Counted from the stretch's first letter, positions 8,499 to 18,737 are shown. The stretch is 64,000 nt of DNA from Klebsiella sp. RHBSTW-00484 (GCF_013705725.1 NZ_CP055481.1:2356001-2420000); one strand, 5' to 3'. A program made the numbers and translations. The notes: a model not told the origin generated them from the sequence alone.

Positions 8499-9986
8499 CT
8501 AGAGCACTTCTTCAATTACCCAAACGCTAACGCTGCCGCCGTTACAGGTGAAAACTCCGTTGCCTTCATCATCTGTTTCAATCACTTCCTCGCGGTTGTT
8601 GAGAAAATCCCGCCAGCGCTTATTGCCGTAGTTTGCGCCGAGGGGGAGTGATTTCTCTCCATCATCACCATTTGAAAGTACGACTACGCAGCCCGGATCT
8701 TCTTCGGTGCCGCTGCGGCTGAAGGCGATACAGTTTGGATGATCGAACCATAGCGTCTGAACACCGTGAGCAAATTGCTGACGGGCATCGATCAGTTCGT
8801 GTAACTGCTCAATAACCGGCATTTCAATGGCGTAGGTCTGGCCGTCACCTCCGGTATCTTCATAGCTGGCACCGAAGAGGTCGGCATAAAAAACCGACGG
8901 TACCCCATTTTCGCGTAGCAGAATCAACGCGTACGCCAATGGTTTAAACCACGGTTCTACTGGCGCTTCAAGCGCCTGAAGCGGCTGCGTATCATGATTA
9001 GTCACCAGCGTTACGGCATGGAAAGGATCAGCTTCGACCAGTGTACCGCTAAAAATCTGGCTCATGTCATAGTCACGACCCTGGCGCGATGCCTCGTGGA
9101 ATTTCATCTGCAGGGGCGCATCAAACAGCAATGTTTTACCGTCGACCAGCGCGATATATTGCTGAAGCTTATCCACCTCGTGGGACCAGTATTCTGCAAC
9201 GATAAACAGCGGTTTTATCGCCACTTCCTGGACGTGGTCGATCCACTCTTTATAAAACCAGGCTGGAATGTGTTTAACTGCGTCAAGGCGGAAACCATCA
9301 CACCCGGTCTGCTCCATGACCCAGCGCGCCCAGTACTTAATCTCCTCGGTTACTGCCCGATTGCGATAATCGATATTTTCGCCCATCAGGTAGTCGAAAT
9401 TACCCATTTCATCATCGACCTGATCGCTCCAGCCTTCGCCGGTGTAGTCGTTGACGATTTTAAACACACCGTCTTCATCCGGATTTTCAATATGGTCGAT
9501 TCCGCTAAAGCATTTGTAATCCCAAATAAACTCGGAGTATTGCCCTGCGCGAACGGGGAAGGTGTATCGCGTCCAGGCTTCGCACGCCACGACCTCCTCC
9601 GAGATTTGCGTGCGGTCTTGCTCATCGACACGTTGAATATGCACGGCCTCTTTTTCATCAGCCCCCATTTTGTGATTGACCACCACATCAAGCAGGATGG
9701 CGATATCGTGCTGGCGTAGCGCCGCAATGGCGGCCAGCAGTTGGGATTTATCGCCATACTTGGTCGCAACAGAGCCTTTTTGATCAAATTCGCCTAGGTC
9801 AAAAAGGTCGTAGCTGTCATATCCGACAGAGTAACCGCCGGAGGCTCCTTTGTAGGCAGGAGGCAACCAAATCATATTTATGCCGATTTCATTCAGGTTT
9901 GGCGCCAGGGCTTCGACTTCACGCCATAGTTCACCGCCGGTTGGGTAGTACCAGTGAAAACACTGCAATAACGTGGGGTTTTTCAT
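8499..9986 (-). CDS. amyA: Cytoplasmic alpha-amylase AmyA
   Basis: Hydrolyses alpha-1,4 links of maltodextrins, starch and glycogen in the cytoplasm. It is a GH13 enzyme: the conserved region with DVVVNHK, the nucleophile in GFRLDAVKH, the acid/base Glu in IVAEYWS and the transition-state Asp in TNHDTQP are all present in order. There is no signal peptide. Upstream in-frame codons exist to 10043, but the ATG at 9986 gives 495 residues, exactly the E. coli length, and has GGAG eight bases before it. In E. coli amyA is next to fliDST; here those genes are missing and tcyJ follows instead on the other strand. Confidence 0.95.
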   Translation of the reverse strand: MKNPTLLQCFHWYYPTGGELWREVEALAPNLNEIGINMIWLPPAYKGASGGYSVGYDSYDLFDLGEFDQKGSVATKYGDKSQLLAAIAALRQHDIAILLDVVVNHKMGADEKEAVHIQRVDEQDRTQISEEVVACEAWTRYTFPVRAGQYSEFIWDYKCFSGIDHIENPDEDGVFKIVNDYTGEGWSDQVDDEMGNFDYLMGENIDYRNRAVTEEIKYWARWVMEQTGCDGFRLDAVKHIPAWFYKEWIDHVQEVAIKPLFIVAEYWSHEVDKLQQYIALVDGKTLLFDAPLQMKFHEASRQGRDYDMSQIFSGTLVEADPFHAVTLVTNHDTQPLQALEAPVEPWFKPLAYALILLRENGVPSVFYADLFGASYEDTGGDGQTYAIEMPVIEQLHELIDARQQFAHGVQTLWFDHPNCIAFSRSGTEEDPGCVVVLSNGDDGEKSLPLGANYGNKRWRDFLNNREEVIETDDEGNGVFTCNGGSVSVWVIEEVL

Positions 9987-10187
9987 CTTCCATGCTCCAG
10001 ACGTCATCAAGCTGACCATTGCAGTATGAGAGATATCCAGCAAAATGGAGGAATTTACGCTTCGTTTTCACTATGTACTAAAAGGCATCATATATAATTA
10101 TTTGGAATAAGATGTAGCTTATCGATTTTGGTAGCTGAGGCTAAACGCCTTACACTAGATCAAAATATCACTCTGTTAGGAGTCTCT

Positions 10188-10988
10188 ATGAAATTAGCAC
10201 TTCTGGGTCGCCAGGCGCTGATGGGCGCGATGGCCGTCGTTTTAATGGCTGGCGTCAGCACAAAAACGTTTGCTGCTGAAAATTTGCTCAATCAGGTTAA
10301 AGAGCGTGGCACCCTACGTGTAGGCCTGGAAGGCACTTATCCGCCATTCAGCTATCAGGGTGATGACGGGAAACTTACCGGTTTCGAAGTGGATTTTGCT
10401 AATGAGCTGGCGAAGCATCTTGGCGTGAAGGCCGATCTCAAGCCAACAAAATGGGACGGCATGCTGGCATCGCTGGATTCCAAACGTATTGATGTGGTGA
10501 TTAATCAGGTCACCATTTCCGATCAGCGCAAGAAAAAATATGACTTCTCTACCCCTTACACGGTGTCCGGTATTCAGGCGCTGGTGAAAAAGGGTAACGA
10601 AGGCGTTATTAAAACCGCAGCCGACCTGAAAGGTAAGAAAGTTGGCGTTGGCCTGGGCACCAACTATGAAGAGTGGCTGCGCCAGAATGTACAGGGTGTC
10701 GATATCCGTACTTATGATGATGACCCGACGAAATACCAGGATCTGCGCGTAGGTCGTATCGACGCCATCCTGGTTGACCGTCTGGCGGCGCTTGATCTGG
10801 TGAAGAAAACCAACAATACCCTGGCAGTCACCGGTGAAGCTTTCTCCCGGCAGGAGTCTGGCGTTGCGCTGCGTAAAGGTAACGAAGACCTGCTGAAAGC
10901 GGTTGATGGTGCCATTGCGGATATGCAAAAAGACGGTAGCCTCAAAGCTTTGTCGGAAAAATGGTTTGGCGCTGACGTGACGAAATAA
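10188..10988 (+). CDS. tcyJ: Periplasmic cystine-binding protein TcyJ (FliY)
   Basis: Periplasmic receptor for L-cystine (and related sulfur compounds) of the TcyJLN ABC importer. The 266-residue length equals the E. coli protein. A signal peptide of about 29 residues ends in KTFA before AENLL; the rest is a family-3 solute-binding domain with RVGLEGTYPPFSY, the GFEVDFANELAKHLG segment and the DLKGKKVGVGLGT hinge region. The start at 10188 has TAGGAG at 10177-10182. Although historically named FliY and near fliAZ in E. coli, it persists here without any flagellar gene, supporting a role in cysteine uptake only. A terminator separates it from dcyD. The 201-base gap before it, back to amyA, contains a TATAAT-like sequence near 10090. 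Confidence 0.95.
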   Translation: MKLALLGRQALMGAMAVVLMAGVSTKTFAAENLLNQVKERGTLRVGLEGTYPPFSYQGDDGKLTGFEVDFANELAKHLGVKADLKPTKWDGMLASLDSKRIDVVINQVTISDQRKKKYDFSTPYTVSGIQALVKKGNEGVIKTAADLKGKKVGVGLGTNYEEWLRQNVQGVDIRTYDDDPTKYQDLRVGRIDAILVDRLAALDLVKKTNNTLAVTGEAFSRQESGVALRKGNEDLLKAVDGAIADMQKDGSLKALSEKWFGADVTK

Positions 10989-11001
10989 CGACCAGCGGTG
11001 A

Positions 11002-11033
11002 AAAAAGGCGCTCTTGATAGCGCCTTTTTTTAT
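11002..11033 (+). terminator. Intrinsic terminator after tcyJ
   Basis: AAAGGCGCT and AGCGCCTTT form a strong stem around CTTGAT, followed by a run of seven T residues. Some readthrough into dcyD is possible, since only 50 bases remain before its start. Confidence 0.9.
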
Positions 11034-11083
11034 TTCGCGCGTATCTGCGTGCATAATTAGGGATAACTCAGTCTGGAGGTCTT

Positions 11084-12070
11084 ATGTCACTGCAAAATTT
11101 AACCCTTTTCCCGCGTCTGGAACTGATTGGTGCGCCAACGCCGCTGGAATACCTGCCGCGTTTGTCCGATCACCTGGGGCGTGAAATCTTTATCAAGCGC
11201 GATGATGTTACGCCACTGGCGATGGGCGGCAATAAGCTGCGTAAGCTTGAGTTTCTGGCGGCAGATGCGCTGCGAGAGGGCGCAGATACGCTGATTACCG
11301 CAGGGGCAATCCAGTCAAACCATGTTCGCCAGACGGCAGCGGTAGCGGCCAAACTAGGCCTGCACTGCGTAGCGCTGCTGGAAAATCCGATTGGGACCCG
11401 CGCTGAAAACTATCTGACGAACGGCAATCGCCTGCTGCTTGATCTGTTTAATACGCAGGTTGAGATGTGTGATGCGCTGACCGATCCTAATGCCCAGTTG
11501 GAAGAACTGGCGACCCGAATTGAAGCCCAGGGCTACCGCCCGTATGTGATCCCGGTTGGGGGTTCTAACGCCCTTGGCGCACTGGGCTATGTCGAAAGCG
11601 CGCTGGAAATTGCTCAGCAGTGTGAAGGGGCGGTTGAGCTGTCTTCTGTGGTTGTTGCATCCGGTAGCGCAGGCACTCATGCCGGCCTGGCTGTGGGTCT
11701 TGAACAACTGATGCCGAATGCTGAATTGATCGGTGTGACCGTCTCGCGCAAAGTTGTTGACCAACTGCCAAAAGTGATTGCGTTGCAACAAGCGGTGGCA
11801 AACAGCCTGGAGCTGGAAGCCAGGGCAGGGATCCAGCTGTGGGATGATTATTTTGCACCTGGCTACGGTACGCCAAACGATGAAGGGATGGACGCGGTAA
11901 GATTGCTGGCGCAGCTTGAAGGTATTTTGCTGGACCCGGTATATACCGGAAAGGCGATGGCCGGGCTGATTGATGGTATCAACCAAAACCGCTTTAAGGA
12001 TGAAGGGCCGATTTTGTTTATTCATACTGGTGGTGCGCCCGCACTGTTCGCTTATCATCCTCATATCTAA
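11084..12070 (+). CDS. dcyD: D-cysteine desulfhydrase DcyD
   Basis: Pyridoxal-phosphate enzyme that breaks D-cysteine into pyruvate, ammonia and hydrogen sulfide, both detoxifying it and releasing sulfur. The 328-residue length equals the E. coli enzyme. It belongs to the ACC deaminase/D-cysteine desulfhydrase fold-type II family; the cofactor lysine is K51 in [10 protein letters not shown], followed by the substrate-facing [10 protein letters not shown] segment and the glycine-rich [11 protein letters not shown] phosphate loop. GGAGG at about 11073-11077 precedes the ATG. tcyL starts 15 bases after its stop, so dcyD, tcyL and tcyN form one operon pairing cystine import with degradation of the D-isomer. 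Confidence 0.95.
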   Translation: MSLQNLTLFPRLELIGAPTPLEYLPRLSDHLGREIFIKRDDVTPLAMGGNKLRKLEFLAADALREGADTLITAGAIQSNHVRQTAAVAAKLGLHCVALLENPIGTRAENYLTNGNRLLLDLFNTQVEMCDALTDPNAQLEELATRIEAQGYRPYVIPVGGSNALGALGYVESALEIAQQCEGAVELSSVVVASGSAGTHAGLAVGLEQLMPNAELIGVTVSRKVVDQLPKVIALQQAVANSLELEARAGIQLWDDYFAPGYGTPNDEGMDAVRLLAQLEGILLDPVYTGKAMAGLIDGINQNRFKDEGPILFIHTGGAPALFAYHPHI

Positions 12071-12085
12071 TGCAGAACAAATAGA

Positions 12086-12754
12086 ATGCAAGAGAGTATC
12101 CAACTGGTTATTGATTCCGCACCTTTTCTGCTGAAAGGTGCGGTATTTACGCTACAGCTCAGTCTTGGCGGGATGTTTTTCGGCCTGGTACTGGGGTTTA
12201 TTCTGGCGCTTATGCGCATGTCACCCGTCTGGCCAATCAAATGGCTGGCGCGGATGTACATCTCAATTTTTCGCGGCACGCCGTTGATTGCGCAGCTGTT
12301 TATGATCTATTACGGTCTGCCGCAATTTGGTATTGAACTGGATCCTATTCCAGCGGCGATGATTGGCTTGTCGCTCAATACTGCAGCTTACGCGGCAGAA
12401 ACGCTGCGTGCGGCGATTGCCTCTATTGATAAAGGGCAGTGGGAAGCGGCGGCAAGTATCGGTATGACGCCCTGGCAGGCGATGCGTCGTGCCATTTTGC
12501 CGCAGGCTGCGCGCGTGGCGCTGCCGCCTCTCTCTAATAGTTTTATCAGCCTGGTGAAAGATACCTCGCTGGCGGCGACCATCCAGGTCCCTGAGCTATT
12601 CCGTCAGGCCCAGCTGATTACCTCGCGTACGCTGGAAGTTTTCACTATGTACCTGGCTGCTTCGCTGATCTACTGGGTGATGGCGACGGTGCTGTCGACG
12701 CTACAGAACTATTTTGAAAACCAGCTGAACCGCCAGGAGCGTGATCCGAAATGA
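12086..12754 (+). CDS. tcyL: Cystine ABC transporter permease TcyL (YecS)
   Basis: Inner membrane permease of the L-cystine importer, 222 residues as in E. coli. It has about five hydrophobic segments and the EAA loop typical of polar amino acid permeases (EAAASIGMTPWQAMRRAILPQA, about residues 120-141) that docks the ATPase. The start lies 15 bases after dcyD and its stop overlaps the tcyN start (ATGA), so the three genes are translated together. It works with the binding protein TcyJ and the ATPase TcyN. No unusual features were noticed. Confidence 0.95.
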   Translation: MQESIQLVIDSAPFLLKGAVFTLQLSLGGMFFGLVLGFILALMRMSPVWPIKWLARMYISIFRGTPLIAQLFMIYYGLPQFGIELDPIPAAMIGLSLNTAAYAAETLRAAIASIDKGQWEAAASIGMTPWQAMRRAILPQAARVALPPLSNSFISLVKDTSLAATIQVPELFRQAQLITSRTLEVFTMYLAASLIYWVMATVLSTLQNYFENQLNRQERDPK

Positions 12755-13503
12755 GTGCCATCGAAGTTAAAAACCTGGTGAAACAGTTCCATGGTCAAAC
12801 AGTGCTTCACGGTATCGATCTTGAAGTACAGGAAGGTGAAGTCGTGGCGATCATCGGTCCCAGCGGCTCGGGTAAAACCACGTTGCTGCGCAGCATTAAT
12901 CTGCTGGAACAGCCGGAAAGCGGGACGATTCGTGTTGGCGATGTGACTATTGATACTGCGCGCAGCATCAGTCAGCAAAAAACGGCCATTCGCCGCCTGC
13001 GCCAGCATGTAGGCTTTGTGTTCCAGAGCTTTAATCTGTTTCCGCATCGCACGGTGATGGAAAACATTATTGAAGGGCCGGTTATCGTGAAAGGGGAGGA
13101 TAAAAATGAATCCATCACCCGCGCACGTGAATTGCTGGCGAAAGTGGGCCTGACGGGGAAGGAAAACAGCTATCCGCGTCGTTTGTCCGGTGGTCAGCAG
13201 CAGCGTGTGGCGATTGCCAGAGCGCTGGCGATGCGGCCCGATGTGATTTTGTTTGATGAGCCGACATCGGCGTTAGATCCCGAGCTGGTGGGGGAGGTGT
13301 TGAGTACCATTCGTCAACTAGCGCAGGAGAAACGTACCATGGTTATCGTGACCCATGAGATGAGCTTTGCCCGCGATGTGGCTGATCGAGCCATCTTTAT
13401 GGATCAGGGGCGTATCGTTGAACAGGGTGAGGCAAAATCGCTATTTTCCAACCCTCAACAGTCGCGTACCCGTCAGTTTCTTGAAAAATTCCTGATGCAG
13501 TAG
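12751..13503 (+). CDS. tcyN: Cystine ABC transporter ATP-binding protein TcyN (YecC)
   Basis: ATPase subunit that powers L-cystine import through TcyL. All ABC motifs are intact in the 250-residue protein: Walker A GPSGSGKTT (about 33-41), Q-loop in VFQSFNLFPH, signature LSGGQQQRVAIARAL, Walker B VILFDEP and the switch His in VTHEM. It is last in the dcyD-tcyL-tcyN operon, overlapping tcyL by four bases. No clear terminator with a T run was found after it. The 312-base gap to sdiA holds only weak inverted repeats and, at its right end, the Fur-like palindrome listed separately. Confidence 0.95.
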   Translation: MSAIEVKNLVKQFHGQTVLHGIDLEVQEGEVVAIIGPSGSGKTTLLRSINLLEQPESGTIRVGDVTIDTARSISQQKTAIRRLRQHVGFVFQSFNLFPHRTVMENIIEGPVIVKGEDKNESITRARELLAKVGLTGKENSYPRRLSGGQQQRVAIARALAMRPDVILFDEPTSALDPELVGEVLSTIRQLAQEKRTMVIVTHEMSFARDVADRAIFMDQGRIVEQGEAKSLFSNPQQSRTRQFLEKFLMQ

Positions 13504-13778
13504 CCCCGAATCCGCTGGCAGCGTTACGGCTGGTAAAAAAACGGTCGGGCGCTGACAGATTATCGACGTTTCTGCCCATTTTTCTTTTCATCAGAAAGTT
13601 GAATGCTTTCGCACCGCTGAGAAGTCAGACCTGTTATGCACATCAAAGATTCCAGTGGCATCAGTCGGCATACTTTCCGACAGAATCCTCCCGTCGCGAC
13701 AACTGCAATCTAATAAGTGCGATGGCTACGATATTTTATACATATAAATAAGATTTATGTGTTAGCTTTATGTATTTA

Positions 13779-13793
13779 TAATAATGATTATCA
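13779..13793. promoter_or_regulatory. Fur-like operator before sdiA
   Basis: TAATAATGATTATCA matches 13 of 14 defined positions of the 7-1-7 Fur model (TGATAAT-N-ATTATCA). It ends four bases before the AGGAG sequence and 22 bases before the sdiA ATG. The surroundings are AT-rich, so chance is possible; binding is not shown. Confidence 0.45.
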
Positions 13794-13815
13794 ATCAGGA
13801 GTTATTTGGTCAGTT

Positions 13816-14538
13816 ATGAGGGACAATGATTTTTTCAGCTGGCGGCGGGAAATGCTGCAACAATTCCAGTCAGTTGCTGCGGGAGAGGGAGTTTATAATC
13901 TTCTTCAACAGCAATCAGAAGAACTGGAATATGACTACTTCGCGCTCTGCGTACGGCATCCCGTGCCCTTTACTCGCCCCCGGGTGACCCTGAAGTCGAC
14001 TTATCCGCAGGCCTGGATGTCGCACTATCAAGCCGAGAATTACTTTGCTATCGACCCGGTACTACGCAGCGAAAATTTCCTTCGTGGGCATCTGCCGTGG
14101 GACGATAAATTATTCCATGATACGCCCGAGTTATGGGACGGTGCTCGCGATCATGGGTTGCGAAAAGGCGTGACGCAGTGTTTGACGCTGCCCAATCATG
14201 CCCAGGGATTCTTATCCGTTTCGGGCGAAAGTCGCAGTCCAGGCCCCTTGGCGGAAGATGAACTGGAGATGCGCTTAAGAACGCTGATTGAGTTGAGTTT
14301 ATTGACGCTATTACGGCTGGAAGATGAGATGGTCATGCCGCCGGAAATGAAATTTAGCCGACGCGAACTGGAGATTTTGAAATGGACAGCGGAAGGAAAA
14401 ACCTCGGCTGAGGTCGCTATGATTCTGTCTATCTCAGAAAATACCGTCAATTTCCATCAAAAGAATATGCAACGGAAATTCAATGCGCCAAACAAAACGC
14501 AGATTGCCTGCTATGCCGTGGCAACGGGGTTAATTTGA
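13816..14538 (+). CDS. sdiA: LuxR-type quorum-sensing receptor SdiA
   Basis: Transcription regulator that senses acyl-homoserine lactones made by other bacteria; no luxI partner gene is seen in the window, as expected for an orphan receptor. It has 240 residues, as in E. coli. The N-terminal autoinducer-binding domain spans about residues 15-165 with conserved EYDYF, HPVPFTRP and WMSHYQAENYFAIDPV segments; the C-terminal LuxR helix-turn-helix (about 175-240) contains SRRELEILKWTAEGKTSAE and SENTVNFHQKN. The frame stays open 99 bases further upstream, but the ATG at 13816 fits the family. AGGAG at 13797 is rather far away (14 bases). A Fur-like box sits immediately upstream. Confidence 0.94.
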   Translation: MRDNDFFSWRREMLQQFQSVAAGEGVYNLLQQQSEELEYDYFALCVRHPVPFTRPRVTLKSTYPQAWMSHYQAENYFAIDPVLRSENFLRGHLPWDDKLFHDTPELWDGARDHGLRKGVTQCLTLPNHAQGFLSVSGESRSPGPLAEDELEMRLRTLIELSLLTLLRLEDEMVMPPEMKFSRRELEILKWTAEGKTSAEVAMILSISENTVNFHQKNMQRKFNAPNKTQIACYAVATGLI

Positions 14539-14605
14539 GCTAATCCTTTGTTCTGCGTGCCAGACGTGATACCGGCTGTCAGTAATACTTTCAGCCGGTG
14601 AATAG

Positions 14606-14830
14606 TTACTGACGATATGCCTGCTTAATTTGCTTGACGGTGCTGGAGAATACGGCGGCCTGAGCCTCATCTTCCATCTGCGCAATTTGCCTTTCCATTT
14701 TAATCATCACACGACCTGCATCCGCCTGGCCCATGGCTTGAAGCATCAGCGTTAACAGCGCTTTCAGGCAGGAAACTTCCTGTGCCAGTTCTTGATTATT
14801 TTCTGCAGTGGAAAAATCTGGTGTGCTCAT
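14606..14830 (-). CDS. yecF: YecF family protein (DUF2594)
   Basis: A 74-residue protein, the same length as E. coli YecF and near identical over the N-terminal [16 protein letters not shown] segment and the [19 protein letters not shown] helix. It is predicted to be all-helical and soluble. Function is unknown. The start at 14830 was chosen over an upstream in-frame codon at 14896 because of the family length and a GAGGAT sequence seven bases upstream. It lies between sdiA and uvrY, converging with sdiA, the same order as in E. coli. Confidence 0.92.
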   Translation of the reverse strand: MSTPDFSTAENNQELAQEVSCLKALLTLMLQAMGQADAGRVMIKMERQIAQMEDEAQAAVFSSTVKQIKQAYRQ

Positions 14831-15292
14831 CGATATCCTCGTTTGCTCTCTGCGCAAATGCGCATTACTAAAAGTGAAGGCGGCGAAGTATAGCACAAGG
14901 ATAGGGAAAAAAAGGAGTGCTTGGTTTCTGTTCTTTCATCTAAGCTGTGAATGATTTAATTCACTGAATAATACGTATTCATGAGGTCTAAGCGCGTTAA
15001 TTTCCTACACCAGTACTCTATCGTTAATAATTGTTACATATCTTGTTTCGTATTTATCATCTGCGAGATGTGTTGTGTTCTTGCATAATCTGTATGATGA
15101 ATGTTAAAAAATTTACATAATGCAAATCACTGTTATGTATGACTTTCCACTTAGTGTGCAGGCAGATTTCCATAAGTCAGTAAGAAATCTTTCATAGGAC
15201 ATTTTTTTGGCTTTTAAAGTTACGATAAAACCCGGTAATATGTATGCGATAAGCTATCAGTAGCGTTATCCCTAATTCTGGAGATTATTCCT
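14831..15292. other. AT-rich gap between yecF and uvrY
   Basis: A 462-base gap between divergent genes, without a supportable ORF. It must contain the yecF promoter near its left end and the uvrY promoter(s) at the right. E. coli SdiA activates uvrY, but I could not identify an SdiA site by eye. No repeat or strong hairpin with a T run was recognised. Confidence 0.4.
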
Positions 15293-15949
15293 TTGATCAA
15301 CGTCCTTCTTGTTGATGATCACGAACTAGTGCGCGCAGGGATACGACGCATTCTGGAAGATATAAAAGGAATTAAAGTTGTCGGTGAAGCGTGCTGTGGT
15401 GAGGACGCTGTGAAATGGTGTCGCGCTAATCCCGTCGATGTCGTCCTGATGGATATGAATATGCCGGGTATCGGGGGGCTTGAGGCTACACGCAAAATTG
15501 CCCGTTCCGTGGCTGAAGCCAAAGTGATTATGCTCACTGTTCATACCGAAAACCCGCTTCCGGCGAAAGTGATGCAGGCCGGTGCGGCTGGTTACCTTAG
15601 TAAAGGTGCTGCACCGCAAGAGGTCGTGAATGCGATTCGCTGTGTGGCATCAGGCCAGCGCTATATAGCTTCAGATATCGCCCAGCAGATGGCGCTCAGC
15701 CAGATTGAGCCTGAAAAGGCAGAATCGCCGTTTGCCAGTTTGTCTGAGCGTGAATTGCAGATTATGCTGATGATCACTAAAGGTCAGAAGGTCAATGAGA
15801 TCTCAGAACAGTTAAATCTGAGTCCTAAGACGGTGAACAGCTACCGTTACCGAATGTTCAGCAAACTGAATATTCATGGCGATGTGGAGCTGACGCACCT
15901 GGCAATCCGCCATGGCCTGTGTAATGCGGAGTCGTTAGCAAGTCAGTGA
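15293..15949 (+). CDS. uvrY: UvrY, response regulator of the BarA-UvrY system
   Basis: DNA-binding response regulator that, once phosphorylated by BarA in response to short-chain fatty acids, activates the csrB and csrC RNAs and so relieves CsrA repression. The 218-residue protein has a receiver domain with the acidic pair D8-D9, phospho-acceptor D54 in [10 protein letters not shown]82-type switch in MLTVHT and K104 in YLSKGA, then a LuxR/NarL helix-turn-helix with [12 protein letters not shown] and [12 protein letters not shown]. It starts at a TTG codon, as in E. coli, with CTGGAG at 15278-15283. It overlaps uvrC by four bases. Confidence 0.95.
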   Translation: MINVLLVDDHELVRAGIRRILEDIKGIKVVGEACCGEDAVKWCRANPVDVVLMDMNMPGIGGLEATRKIARSVAEAKVIMLTVHTENPLPAKVMQAGAAGYLSKGAAPQEVVNAIRCVASGQRYIASDIAQQMALSQIEPEKAESPFASLSERELQIMLMITKGQKVNEISEQLNLSPKTVNSYRYRMFSKLNIHGDVELTHLAIRHGLCNAESLASQ

Positions 15950-17778
15950 GTGATGTTTTTGACGCAAAAGCTTTCCTGAAGACAGTGACCAGCCAGCCGG
16001 GCGTCTATCGTATGTATGATGCTGGCGGTACTGTCATCTATGTGGGTAAAGCAAAAGATCTGAAAAAGCGGCTCAGTAGCTATTTTCGCAGCAACCTGGC
16101 TTCGCGTAAAACCGAAGCGTTGGTGGCGCTTATCGCGCAAATTGACGTGACCGTCACGCATACTGAAACGGAAGCGCTGCTGCTCGAGCATAATTACATT
16201 AAGCTGTATCAGCCGCGTTATAACGTGCTGCTGCGAGATGATAAATCCTACCCTTTCATTTTCCTTAGCGGTGATACCCATCCCCGGCTGGCCACGCATC
16301 GCGGTGCAAAGCACGCTAAAGGTGAGTATTTTGGCCCATTTCCGAACGGCTATGCGGTTCGTGAAACTTTAGCTCTGCTGCAAAAAATTTTCCCAATCCG
16401 TCAATGTGAGAACAGCGTATACCGCAACCGCTCGCGTCCATGCCTGCAGTACCAGATTGGTCGCTGTCTGGGGCCGTGTGTCGCCGGGTTGGTCAGCGAG
16501 GAAGAGTACGCTCAGCAGGTTGATTACGTGCGCTTGTTCCTTGCGGGTAAGGACGATCAGGTGTTAACGCAGTTGATCGCTCGCATGGAGAAAGCCAGCC
16601 AGTCGCTAGAGTTTGAAGAAGCAGCACGGATCCGTGACCAGATTCAGGCGGTACGCCGGGTCACGGAGAAGCAGTTTGTTTCTAACAACGGTGACGATCT
16701 TGATGTCATCGGCGTAGCTTTTGAGGCCGGAATGGCCTGTGTGCACGTGCTGTTTATTCGTCAGGGTAAGGTGCTGGGCAGCCGCAGCTATTTCCCGAAG
16801 GTACCCAGCGGAACCGAGCTTGGGGAAGTGGTGGAAACTTTTGTCGGTCAGTTCTATTTACAGGGTAGCCAGATGCGAACGCTACCGGGTGAGATCCTGC
16901 TGGATTTCAATCTGGGCGACAAAACCCTACTGGCAGATTCACTCTCAGAACTGGCCGGACGCCGTGTTAACGTACAGACGAAGCCTCGTGGCGATCGTGC
17001 ACGCTATTTGAAACTGGCGCGAACCAATGCCGCCACGGCGTTAACGACCAAACTCTCTCAGCATTCGACTATTACCCAGCGCTTACAGGCACTGACGACG
17101 TTGCTTAAGCTCCCCGCCATCAATCGGATGGAGTGCTTTGATATCAGCCACACGATGGGGGAACAAACGGTTGCGTCGTGCGTCGTTTTTGACAGCAATG
17201 GGCCGCTGCGGGCGGAATATCGTCGCTATAATATTACCGGTATCACTCCGGGTGATGATTATGCCGCGATGAACCAGGTTCTGCGCCGTCGTTACGGCAA
17301 GGCAATCGAAGAGAGTAAAATTCCTGATGTTATCCTGATAGATGGTGGTAAAGGGCAGCTCGGACAGGCGAAAATGGTCTTTGCCGAGCTGGATGTGCCG
17401 TGGGATAAAAACCACCCTCTGCTATTGGGCGTAGCAAAAGGCAGCGATCGTAAAGCAGGGCTGGAGACGCTATTCTTCGAACCTGAAGGGGAGGGCTTTA
17501 GTCTTCCGCCGGATTCACCAGCGTTGCATGTTATCCAGCATATTCGCGATGAATCACACGATCATGCCATCACTGGTCACCGTAAAAAACGGGCGAAAGT
17601 GAAAAGTACCAGTACGCTGGAAACCATCGAAGGGGTGGGGCCAAAGCGCCGGCAAATGTTGTTGAAATATATGGGCGGTCTGCAGGGGCTACAGAAAGCC
17701 AGCGTTGAAGAAATTGCTAAAGTGCCGGGTATATCTCACGGTCTGGCAGAAAAGATCTTCTACTCGTTGAAACATTAG
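15946..17778 (+). CDS. uvrC: Excinuclease ABC subunit C (UvrC)
   Basis: Makes both incisions around bulky DNA lesions in nucleotide excision repair, after recruitment by UvrA-UvrB. The 610-residue length equals E. coli UvrC. Domains in order: GIY-YIG nuclease (about residues 15-95, with GVYRMYD and VIYVGKAK), a cysteine cluster near 155-180, the UVR helix-hairpin that binds UvrB ([13 protein letters not shown], about 220), the RNase H-like 5' nuclease ([12 protein letters not shown] and [11 protein letters not shown]), and two C-terminal helix-hairpin-helix motifs ([24 protein letters not shown]). It starts with GTG inside the uvrY end (four-base overlap) and is probably translated by coupling. 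pgsA follows after 57 bases. Confidence 0.96.
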   Translation: MSDVFDAKAFLKTVTSQPGVYRMYDAGGTVIYVGKAKDLKKRLSSYFRSNLASRKTEALVALIAQIDVTVTHTETEALLLEHNYIKLYQPRYNVLLRDDKSYPFIFLSGDTHPRLATHRGAKHAKGEYFGPFPNGYAVRETLALLQKIFPIRQCENSVYRNRSRPCLQYQIGRCLGPCVAGLVSEEEYAQQVDYVRLFLAGKDDQVLTQLIARMEKASQSLEFEEAARIRDQIQAVRRVTEKQFVSNNGDDLDVIGVAFEAGMACVHVLFIRQGKVLGSRSYFPKVPSGTELGEVVETFVGQFYLQGSQMRTLPGEILLDFNLGDKTLLADSLSELAGRRVNVQTKPRGDRARYLKLARTNAATALTTKLSQHSTITQRLQALTTLLKLPAINRMECFDISHTMGEQTVASCVVFDSNGPLRAEYRRYNITGITPGDDYAAMNQVLRRRYGKAIEESKIPDVILIDGGKGQLGQAKMVFAELDVPWDKNHPLLLGVAKGSDRKAGLETLFFEPEGEGFSLPPDSPALHVIQHIRDESHDHAITGHRKKRAKVKSTSTLETIEGVGPKRRQMLLKYMGGLQGLQKASVEEIAKVPGISHGLAEKIFYSLKH

Positions 17779-17835
17779 GGGCTCTGTAGCAACATAGGGC
17801 TAATTTTTACTTACAACAGATAGTTACCCGTTACT

Positions 17836-18384
17836 ATGCGATTTAATATCCCTACGTTGCTTACTCTGTTTCGCGTCATTCTTATCCCTTTCTTTGTACT
17901 GGCATTTTACCTGCCGTTTGTTTGGGCTCCCTTTGCTTGCGCGCTGATTTTCTTTGTCGCTGCCGTAACCGACTGGTTTGATGGCTATCTGGCGCGTCGC
18001 TGGAATCAGAGCACGCGCTTTGGTGCCTTCCTGGATCCGGTTGCGGATAAAGTCATGGTTGCGATCGCGATGGTGCTGGTGGCTGAGCATTATCACACCT
18101 GGTGGGTGACACTACCGGCCGCAACGATGATTGCCCGTGAAATTATTATCTCCGCCTTGCGTGAGTGGATGGCTGAACTGGGTAAACGCAGCAGCGTGGC
18201 GGTTTCGTGGATCGGCAAAGTGAAAACAACGGCACAGATGGCGGCACTGGTGTGGATGCTGTGGCGGCCAAATATCTGGGTTGAATGGGCGGGTATTGGC
18301 CTGTTCCTCGTAGCTGCGGTGCTGACGCTGTGGTCAATGCTGCAATATTTGAACGCTGCACGCGGCGATTTGCTTGATCAGTGA
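17836..18384 (+). CDS. pgsA: Phosphatidylglycerophosphate synthase PgsA
   Basis: Inner membrane enzyme transferring a phosphatidyl group from CDP-diacylglycerol to glycerol-3-phosphate, the committed step to phosphatidylglycerol and cardiolipin. The 182 residues match E. coli PgsA. The CDP-alcohol phosphotransferase signature (DGxxAR...GxxxDxxxD) is complete, with D49, G50, A53, R54, G63, D67 and D71. About four to five membrane segments are visible. It follows uvrC on the same strand and is in turn followed by the tRNA operon, as in E. coli. No terminator with a T run was seen between pgsA and the tRNA promoter. Confidence 0.95.
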   Translation: MRFNIPTLLTLFRVILIPFFVLAFYLPFVWAPFACALIFFVAAVTDWFDGYLARRWNQSTRFGAFLDPVADKVMVAIAMVLVAEHYHTWWVTLPAATMIAREIIISALREWMAELGKRSSVAVSWIGKVKTTAQMAALVWMLWRPNIWVEWAGIGLFLVAAVLTLWSMLQYLNAARGDLLDQ

Positions 18385-18434
18385 TCGTTTCGGCGCAATT
18401 TTCAGCAAACAACACAAGGTTTTAAAAAATAACG

Positions 18435-18462
18435 TTGACTCATTGCGCCAGGTAAGTAGAAT
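18435..18462 (+). promoter_or_regulatory. Promoter of the glyW-cysT-leuZ tRNA operon
   Basis: TTGACT at 18435-18440 and TAGAAT at 18457-18462 are 16 bases apart and followed by a GC-rich stretch (GCAACGC). That arrangement is typical of stable-RNA promoters under stringent control. It lies about 70 bases before glyW. Confidence 0.7.
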
Positions 18463-18535
18463 GCAACGCATCGAACGGCAGCACTGTCTGCCAGACGATA
18501 ACAAAATCAAGCGATTAGCAATTTAGCTTGGTGAT

Positions 18536-18611
<76 letters not shown>

Positions 18612-18650
18612 ATATAAAAACATCGGCAATTGCGGGTGTTGCAGTATTAA

Positions 18651-18724
18651 GGCGCGTTAGCAAAGCGGTTATGTAGCGGATTGCAAATCCGTCTAGTCCG
18701 GTTCGACTCCGGAACGCGCCTCCA
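18651..18724 (+). tRNA. cysT: tRNA-Cys (GCA)
   Basis: A 74-base cloverleaf with a GGCGCGT/ACGCGCC acceptor stem, anticodon GCA in CGGATTGCAAATCCG and encoded CCA. It lies 39 bases after glyW. This is normally the only cysteine tRNA in these genomes. Confidence 0.98.
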
Positions 18725-18737
18725 ATTACTATCCCGA

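Noticed and set aside
8994..9719. A 241-codon plus-strand frame within amyA
   Set aside because: Lies fully antisense to amyA, whose GH13 motifs are intact; no family similarity.
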